DNA of 64,000 nt from Typhlomys cinereus (Eukaryota; Chordata; Mammalia; Rodentia; Platacanthomyidae), in NCBI GenBank assembly GCA_023101885.1, contig JALPQD010000293.1, positions 2,647,861 to 2,711,860 on the forward strand, read 5' to 3'. The position numbers and the translations under genes are program-made. The notes below the pieces were generated by a model. The model was not told where the DNA came from. It did not search any database and saw only the letters and a program-made list of their open reading frames with translations. Shown piece by piece: positions 58,132 to 64,000 of this stretch; the stretch's first letter is position 1, and each line of letters opens with the position of its first letter.

Positions 58132-59200
58132 TTATATTTGCCTTCTGTTCTCCTGGATATGCCTGTTTTTTTCTTCACGCTTGAGTATCATTTCTAGCAG
58201 TTTTTGAAGGCCTGGTTTGGTGGCCATGTATCCCTTAAAGTTGTCTTTGTGCTGGAAAATTTTTCTTTCTCCCTCGATCATGACTGATAGTTTTGCAGGG
58301 TAAATCAGCCTGGGTTGACATTTTTGCTCGTTCAATACTTGAAGTATGTCTCTCCAAGCTCTTCTTGCTTTTACTGTTTCGACTGAGAAGTCATTTGTTA
58401 TTTTAATAGGTTTGCCTTTAAAAGTGACTTGTTTTTTCTCCCTTGAAGCTCTCAGCACCAGTTCTTTATCTTGAATGTGGAGTGTTTTAACTATTATTTG
58501 CCGCGGTGTGCTTCTATTTTGGTCGTGTCTGTTTGGGGTGCGGAATGCCTCTTGTATATGAATGGGCCTCTCTTTTTTTAGATGAGGAAAGTTTTCCTTG
58601 ATGATCGTTTGAAAAATTTCCTCAGGGGTGGTATTTTGAGATTCTTGCTCTGATATTCCATGAATACGCATGTTAGGCTTCTTCAGGGTGTCCCATATCT
58701 CTTGGATATTTCTCTCAAGTATCTTTTTGGCTATAACAACCTCTTCCATTGAGCTGGTTAGTACTCCCACTTTATCTTCAAGGTCTGAAATTCTGTTTTC
58801 TGCTTCATTAGTTCTGTTCATAAGACTCTCTGTGGTGTTCTGGGTTGAAGATAACTTGTCTTTTAGCTCAGTTTTAAATTCTGCTTGAGTTTGTTTTAAC
58901 TGCTCTATGCCACTTTTTGTTTCTTGCACTGTTTTTTCTCAACTCCTCCAGATGTCTGTGGTGTTCCTCTTCAAAGCGATTGATACGATTATGTAATTCC
59001 TCCCAGATTTCCTCTTTCATAGTATTGAACATGGTAATGATCATATTTTGGAAGACCTTATCCTGGGTGAGGCTTTCTTGGCCTTTTTCCACGGGTTTGT
59101 TCTTGTTGGAGTCTAACATGGGATTAATTTCTTCAGTGGGAAATTTGTTTACTTGAGTGTTGCTTCTCATGGATTTGCACTTTGACTTTGGCATTGTCAT
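58132..59200 (-). pseudogene. L1-8 ORF1, one frameshift from intact
   Basis: The start ATG is at 59200 (MTMPKSKCKS); a second ATG lies two codons later. The coiled coil spans roughly residues 60-115 (EEEHHRHLEELRK...). An A-run of six at about 58930-58935, five in L1-2, shifts the frame there; the downstream frame 58132-58929 is open for the rest, including the RNA-binding and C-terminal domains, and ends with NRRQI and TAA. The expected protein length is about 355 residues, typical for rodent L1 ORF1. L1-8 is otherwise the best ORF1 reference in the window. Confidence 0.95.
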
Positions 59201-59357
59201 TTTAACTCTTAAGATCTCTCAATTTCACTAAACTGAATTATTTGGCCTGGGGTCCTGGTGGTTGGGGCCTGAACAGGGACTTACCTAGGACGCGGGGTGA
59301 GGCCCGGCTGGACCACGCGCATGTCCCGACCGGCGGATCGGGGTGGGGTGAAAAGGG
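59201..59357 (-). promoter_or_regulatory. L1-8 GC-rich 5' leader, about one unit
   Basis: The minus strand begins CCTTTTCACCCCACCCCGAT, close to the start of the L1-2 leader units, and continues to a CCTAGGTAAG motif (antisense CTTACCTAGG near 59280), then AATTCAGTTTAGTGAAATTG just before ORF1, as in L1-2. It is CpG-rich for the window. Promoter function is inferred from position. Confidence 0.82.
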
Positions 59358-59375
59358 TGCACTTATTTATTTATT

Positions 59376-59412
59376 AATACCAAGAGTTTCTTAGTAGAAT
59401 CTTTAGGGAGAT
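59376..59412 (-). mobile_element. L1-6, third segment
   Basis: AATACCAAGAGTTTCTTAGTAGAATC matches the antisense ORF2 block that follows the second segment in other L1 copies (TTAGTTCCAGGAGCTTCCTGG-type). It shows that L1-8 split L1-6. L1-6 seems to end here, 5'-truncated. Confidence 0.75.
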
Positions 59413-59495
59413 AGTTTGATGGGTAAGGTGCCTGCTCTCAGACCTGGCTACCTGAGATAACCCCCCATATGGTAGAAGGAGAGAACTGACTTCCA
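59413..59495 (+). mobile_element. Degraded B4-like tRNA SINE fragment
   Basis: GATGGGTAAGGTGCCTGCT, then ACCTGAGAT and GTAGAAGGAGAGAACTGACT, in the order seen in rodent B4/RSINE-type elements (GGGTAAGGTGCTTGCC ... ACCTGAG ... GGAAGGAGAGAACYGAC). The sequence is decayed and short. It is older than the SINE family S1-S9 and supports a rodent source. Confidence 0.5.
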
Positions 59496-59741
59496 ATTAT
59501 ATTTATTAAGCCACAGCTAATCTTACTGTTTCTCAGTCCAAGGCTAAAGAACACAGATAAATCTGCTCTGCAATTATAAAAAAAAGACTTTTTGTCAGAG
59601 AAGTTGGAAACCTGCTTTCAGAAAATGCATCTGTATTTTTTATATATTTTTAATTTTTTTAATTTACTGGGTGTGTGTATGTGTGTATGTTTGGGAGGGG
59701 CATTCTGTGTCCCTGTGGAGGACCAAGGGTGACATAAATGA

Positions 59742-60070
59742 AAACCAGCTTTAGGAATAAATTTATCTAGCTTATGGTTCCAAAGGAGTTATAGCCCATT
59801 ATGGCAGGATAACGTAGCACAAGGCATAGCTTCAAACAGAAGAAAGAGACTGATTCATGTTAATCCAAATTTCAGGAGGCAAAGAGAACAAGAACTGAAA
59901 GGAAGAGCTGGGCCAATCCCTTAAGGCCAATCCCTGTGAATATTCCTACTTCTGGTAAGATTCTAGCTCTTAAAGGAGCCACAACTTTTTCATGCATTAA
60001 TGTCTGCTAAGGATACAGACATGTGAGCCCAGGCTAGGGGCAACTCATTTAACATCATAACACACTAACT
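59742..60070 (+). repeat. Dispersed repeat R, copy 2
   Basis: Second copy of the repeat at 37515-37865, same orientation and same order of blocks: ACCAGCTTTAGGAATAAAT, TTATGGTTCCAAAGGAG, TATAGCCCATTATGGCAGG, AGAGCTGGGCC, and ACATGTGAGCC toward the end. No coding capacity. Family assignment is uncertain, as for copy 1. Confidence 0.65.
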
Positions 60071-60726
60071 CAGAAAGTCATCTCTGATTTAGAGATAATA
60101 CAATTTTACATTATGTCACAGTAATGAAATTTTCTGCTATTCGTATTGACTTCTGCTTTCAACTAGGTTGAGATCATGGCTCTCTCGATTGAATATGAAC
60201 ACACTCCAAAGTGTTTCATTTTAACTAAAATGAAAGAACTAATGCTGAGAGTATGCTGAAATGCTCTGTCTGCTCATTAATCTTGATTAATTGTAAAATA
60301 AATGGCATTTTAAAGTTAGTGACAGAATCCTTTGCCAATGTATAGTGACCAATCTACAAAATTTGGTAAATGTTTTTTATAAAGGATAATTGATACTTTA
60401 TTCCTTTTCTGTCAGGCAACAAATAGTTTTATTTTTTACCTTCTAGTATGTCTAACTTCTTAACTCACTCTGCAAAGAATGTTTAATGCATATTTCACAT
60501 TTTCTACATTTAGTGAACAGAAAGTAGGAGAGGAGGAAGAGAGATTCTGTTGTTTACTCACATGGCATGTAAGACATCAACAGAACAGAATTAGTTGTCA
60601 GAGATGCATATCTCTCTAGGAATCTAAAAGTTAGGGGCATATTACAAATTCTTACTAGATTTTCAGGCTGGAGCTTTGGAAGTCCTCATAGAAAATTTCC
60701 TCTGATTTGTAGATATCTGGAACAGT

Positions 60727-60777
60727 GTGTGTGTGGTTGTGTGTGTGTGTGTGTGTGAGTGTGTGTGTGTGTGTGTC
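60727..60777. repeat. (TG)n microsatellite
   Basis: About 50 bases of TG with two interruptions. Apart from the short (TA)n tract, it is the only long dinucleotide tract here without a recognisable SINE head, body or tail next to it; the L1-9 fragment starts just after it. Confidence 0.95.
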
Positions 60778-60782
60778 TATAG

Positions 60783-61497
60783 AAAATTATTACATCTACC
60801 TTTGAATGTGCTTTTATCACAAGACTCTAACAGCTTTTTGTCTCTGGCCAGGGGGTAACATACAATGCCCACCAGGATGGAGTGAAGGGCATTGCAGGAG
60901 CAGCAAAACTGCAAAAGAAAATCAACAAACCACAATCCAGAACTTCAGAGACTCTATATCAACCACCTAGAACTAGGCCAGCTTAGTCTCTCCCCATCTT
61001 GAAGCTCAGGGAAATTTGCGGAAGAGGGTCGGTAAGAGTGTAAGAGCAAAAGGATGGGAGGAGCAATGATATATAAGATACTCTATACTAGTTAGGGCTG
61101 AAGCAATCATAATTGGACTATGCATGCCCTGTGCATTGTCCAACCCACTGTGGATCTCACAAAGTCTAGCATCTGCTAAAGGCACCAAGAGCCTTGGAGG
61201 TAAAGGATTGGCAGCCACAGCAGTGTTCCTATACCTACGGGGAACACGGGAAAGGGTTCAGGGAAAGGCCACTGGGTCCTTGTACTTCATCGGAGAGGAG
61301 GGCCCAGAGGAAAATCAGACATGCACAAGAAAGGACTCTCTGGGAATTGGGGCAGGAGGCACTGGGGGATGGGGAGGGAGAGGGGTGGGGAGCGGGAGCA
61401 GGGGGTACGGGGGGGGGAGGAAGGGAGGGAACTGGTGTACCTAATAAGTTTGTATGAGCTGAAATAAAAAAATAATAATAATATTAAATGAGAAAAC
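60783..61497 (+). mobile_element. L1-9, 5'-truncated L1 3' end (sense)
   Basis: Starts mid-3' UTR at TTACATCTACCTTTGAATG and runs through the shared blocks (GGCATTGCAGGAGCAGCAAA near 60890, GGAACACGGGAAAGGG near 61240) and a G-rich tract at 61360-61433 to the closing AAGTTTGTATGAGCTGAAAT and an A-rich tail. It is nearly identical in layout to the L1-2 3' UTR, so it belongs to the young subfamily. Truncation at the 5' end is the usual outcome of L1 insertion. No clear duplication. Confidence 0.93.
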
Positions 61498-61499
61498 TA

Positions 61500-61978
61500 A
61501 AAAAAAAAGATTGTATGAACCTAAAGATGGGAAGGTTCATGGTTGTACAAGACTTTTTACTCAAGACAGGACTGCTGCATCTAGGAACTCACTGCAGTGA
61601 GACTTGTCTTTACCAGGCCTGCATAATGGCTGACATACCAACATGTCCCCATAGACTACTTAGGAAATCAAGAAAGATAAGAATATACAGTGGAAACTTT
61701 GAGGTCTAAAGCTAGATGAGTGAAAGTAAATGCCCCTATCTGTGGGGTGCCCTAAGGAGAAGCAACTTGGTATTCCATGGAGGCCTGAACCCCATAAGTA
61801 GACAAGGCAGAGGGAATCCTGGGGTCCAAAGAAGCATACAGGCAAGAGGGTGGGAGGGAGTGAGAGGGAATGATGAAGAAAAAAGAAAAGATGGGAGGGA
61901 GGGAGGATGGAGGAAAGCAAGGGTGAGTACTCAATATCCTCGTAAAAGTAGAAAAATAAAATTTAAAAAAAAGTATAG
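61500..61978 (+). mobile_element. L1-10, old L1 3' UTR (sense)
   Basis: The block ACTCAAGACAGGACTGCTGC, then AGGAACTC, CAGGCCTGCATAATGGCTGA and CATACCAACATGTCCCCATA match the sense strand of the L1-7 3' UTR in order. A G-rich purine tract at 61848-61920 and an A-rich end (AAATTTAAAAAAAAG near 61972) follow. It lies directly after L1-9. Confidence 0.8.
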
Positions 61979-61979
61979 T

Positions 61980-63150
61980 GAATGATTTACTTTTGATAAC
62001 ATAGTTTTGATTTACAAAGACTTTATTAGTAAAGAGTACCTCTTGGGGAAAATTCTGTTTCTTATGAAGAAATGCTTCTTATTTTTCAAGCTAATGATAA
62101 TATTCTTCTGAATCCCCTACAAAATTCTAACATTTTGCTTTTAATTTTAATGATTGCACAATATTTGGAATATCAAATGTGAGATAATAAATTCATTTTT
62201 ATGTAAAAAAAGAAAAGAAAATGTTTTAGTGGATGATATAAATGATGGCTATAGAGAACATAATAAGACATTGATGATTCAGGCAGAGGAAATTTCAGGA
62301 ACTAATGCCTACAAATTCTGTGGATGGGAATGATTTGTGCAAGGTAGTACAGATACAGATACATTAGCATCACTTATAGGAACTATATCTATATAAAACT
62401 GAATCATTTTTCTTTCTTACTTTCTATTCCTTTGCTTTTCCCTCCTTTTCTTTCCCTCCCTTCCCCTTTACTTTCTTTTCCATTTTTTTCTGTCCTTTCA
62501 TTGCTCTTCTTTGTACCCAGACTTTCTGGTCCCCACTGTCCTTCCAGTACTCCAGTAGATATTAATTGGAAATGACCTTTTCTTTTCAAAATAAATTAGA
62601 GGTATTGGTTAAATTTAAGGTTATTTAACAAAAGTGAATGACCCAGAATTGCTTATCATGAGAGCTTCATAGTTTTTTAATAAATTTTGTCTTTGACAAT
62701 AACATGCACATATAATCCATTATAAATGCCCTCCACTGCCCTTTTTTCCTGCCTCCTATCATGCTTTATTATTATCATTAATCTTTCAAGTCCTAATCCT
62801 TAACACAACTTAAACTACTCTTTGCAAAGAATGTGTTAGATTATGTTCAATTTTGGATTGTGAAAAATGAGAATTATAGCTTTCATATGAATTACTTGAT
62901 TTTCATTTTATGGATTGTATTCTAATGTGATCATAATTTATAAAGACCTATTTGTTTAAAGCCCAAAAAGCAACAGATCTTGTTTTGTTCAAACTGTGCA
63001 TAAATTTAAAAATGAATTTGAAATAGAATTAATAAACTTTGTTTCTTTGATACTCAAACCTAATATCCAACCTAATCAACCCAATTTGCTTCACTTATAC
63101 AATGGAAACATTTTCTTAGTCTCACAGCAATGCCTTAGATCTCAGTATCA
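61980..63150. other. Unique AT-rich non-coding DNA
   Basis: No gene is recognised. A pyrimidine-rich tract (TTTTCTTTC... to CCCTTCCCC) lies at about 62408-62480. The rest is AT-rich with short, unsupported frames. Confidence 0.6.
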
Positions 63151-63151
63151 A

Positions 63152-64000
63152 TTTCTTTCTTTTTTTATTTCCACTCATAAAAACTTAACAGGTACACTGG
63201 TCCCTCCTCCTTCCAACCCCCTATCCCCCTGTGCCCCCCTCCCCCACCCCCTTCTCTCCCCATCCCCCAGTGCCTCCCCCCTTCCATCCCAGGAGCATCC
63301 TTTAAAGTGCATGCCAAACTCTCCTCTGGGTCCTCCTCTCTGATTAGGTGCAAGGACCCAGTGGCATTCCCCAGAACCCTTTCCTGTGTTCCCCTTAAGC
63401 ATAGGAACACTACTGTGGCTGTCAATCCCTTGCCTCCCAGGATCTTGGTACCTTTAGCAAATGCTAGACTTTGTGGGGTCAATAGTGTGTTGGACATTGT
63501 GGAGGGCATGCAAAGTCTAATTATGATTGCTTAGCCCCTACCTTGTGTGGAATATCTTGCATATCATTGCTCCTCCCATCCTTGTGCTCTCACAATCTTA
63601 CCGCTCCCTCTCCGCAAATTTCCTTGAGCTTCAGGATGGGGAGAGATTAGGCTGGCCTAGTTCCAGGTGATTGATATAGAGTCTCTGATGTTCTGAATTA
63701 TGGTTTGTTGATTTTTTTTTTCAGTTTTGCTGCTCCCGCAATACCTTTGGCTCCACCCTGATGGGTATTGGATGTCACCACTGGCCAGAGATAAAAACCT
63801 GTTAAATTAGAGTCTTGTTATAAGAGTATATTCAAAGGTAGATGTAATAAAAGTAGGAAACCGTGGTGAGGGAGGGGTCAATCACCCATCTCCAAAATGG
63901 TTACTTTCTATCTGTCAGGCTATATGCCCTCCCCTTCTGGTAAGATCATACCCCATCAGTTGTAAATGATCAAGAAGGAAAGTCTGTGAAGTTAACCGGA
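63152..64000 (-). mobile_element. L1-11, antisense L1 3' UTR cut by the window end
   Basis: T-rich tract and TTTCCACTCATAAAAACTTAA (antisense end of the 3' UTR), the C-rich antisense of the G-tract at 63196-63300, then the standard blocks (TGCTGCTCCCGCAATACC near 63727, CTCCCCTTCTGGTAAGATCA near 63929). It reaches the window end still inside the 3' UTR, so ORF2 is expected to the right of 64000. Young subfamily by similarity to L1-8 and L1-1. Confidence 0.93.

Larger units (their letters stand above)
53240..59357 (-). mobile_element. L1-8, youngest-looking full-length antisense L1
   Basis: A 6.1-kb element with a perfect 18-base duplication TGCACTTATTTATTTATT at 53222-53239 and 59358-59375. 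It has a one-unit GC-rich 5' leader, ORF1 with a single frameshift, ORF2 with five lesions, a 3' UTR and a T-rich (antisense A) tail. About 25 non-L1 bases sit between two A-rich stretches at the 3' end, suggesting a short 3' transduction. It inserted into L1-6. Confidence 0.97.
59413..60778. other. Non-coding DNA with old repeat pieces
   Basis: Contains the B4-like piece, repeat R copy 2 and a (TG)n tract, listed separately. The remaining sequence is AT-rich with no recognised exon. A GTGTGTGTATGTGTG run near 59672 followed by CTGTGGAGGACCAAGGGTGAC hints at another old SINE edge but is too weak to call. Confidence 0.55.

Noticed and set aside
60727..60777. Another SINE copy at the (TG)n tract
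   Set aside because: No SINE head, body or tail flanks it, and the following sequence is an L1 3' UTR.
1..64000. Host gene exons, CpG-island promoter or RNA genes
   Set aside because: All CpG-rich spots are L1 leaders or SINE bodies. No non-L1 open frame shows a known domain, and no conserved RNA structure was seen.

Overview
This is a mammalian nuclear window, almost certainly from a rodent. It holds no host gene that I can recognise. The evidence is non-LTR retrotransposition throughout: LINE-1 (L1) copies with ORF1/ORF2 protein remnants, G-rich 3' UTRs and A-rich tails; a high-copy tRNA-derived SINE ending in (CA)n plus a TGAATAAATAAT-type tail; a retroviral-type solo LTR; and AT-rich unique sequence between them. 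A degraded B4-like SINE (59.4 kb) and a twice-present dispersed repeat (37.5 and 59.7 kb) also fit a rodent. I cannot name the species.

Layout. 1-4.3 kb: unique DNA with one SINE and a remnant of a much older L1. 4.3-18.0 kb: a nested block. An antisense full-length L1 (L1-1) is split by a sense full-length L1 (L1-2, 6271-13081), which itself carries a SINE; a tail-only SINE sits in the other half of L1-1. 19.2-25.8 kb: antisense L1-3. 27.0-34.9 kb: sense L1-4 with tandem 5' monomers, interrupted by a 900-bp L1 3'-end insertion (L1-5) with an internal inversion. 35.2-42.9 kb: mostly unique DNA with old fragments and one SINE. 42.9-59.4 kb: a second nest. Old antisense L1-6 is cut by old full-length L1-7 (which carries two SINEs and an LTR) and by young full-length L1-8. 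59.4-64 kb: old SINE and repeat pieces, two sense L1 3' ends (L1-9, L1-10), and an antisense L1 (L1-11) running off the window.

Roughly 70% of the window is L1. No L1 here has intact reading frames. The best preserved, L1-8, keeps the endonuclease catalytic residues and the reverse-transcriptase FADD motif but has three nonsense codons and two frameshifts. The elements relate as driver and passenger: L1 ORF2 protein nicks at A-rich targets and copies RNA, and the SINEs, flanked by the same kind of 10-17 bp target-site duplications, use that machinery. The 5' UTRs fall into three unrelated types attached to similar coding regions, which is the usual mode of L1 promoter turnover. I found no undescribed cellular system. 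The points most worth checking are the insertion structures (inversion, short 3' transductions, a small ORF2 patch inside a 3' UTR) and the SINE family with its built-in microsatellite.
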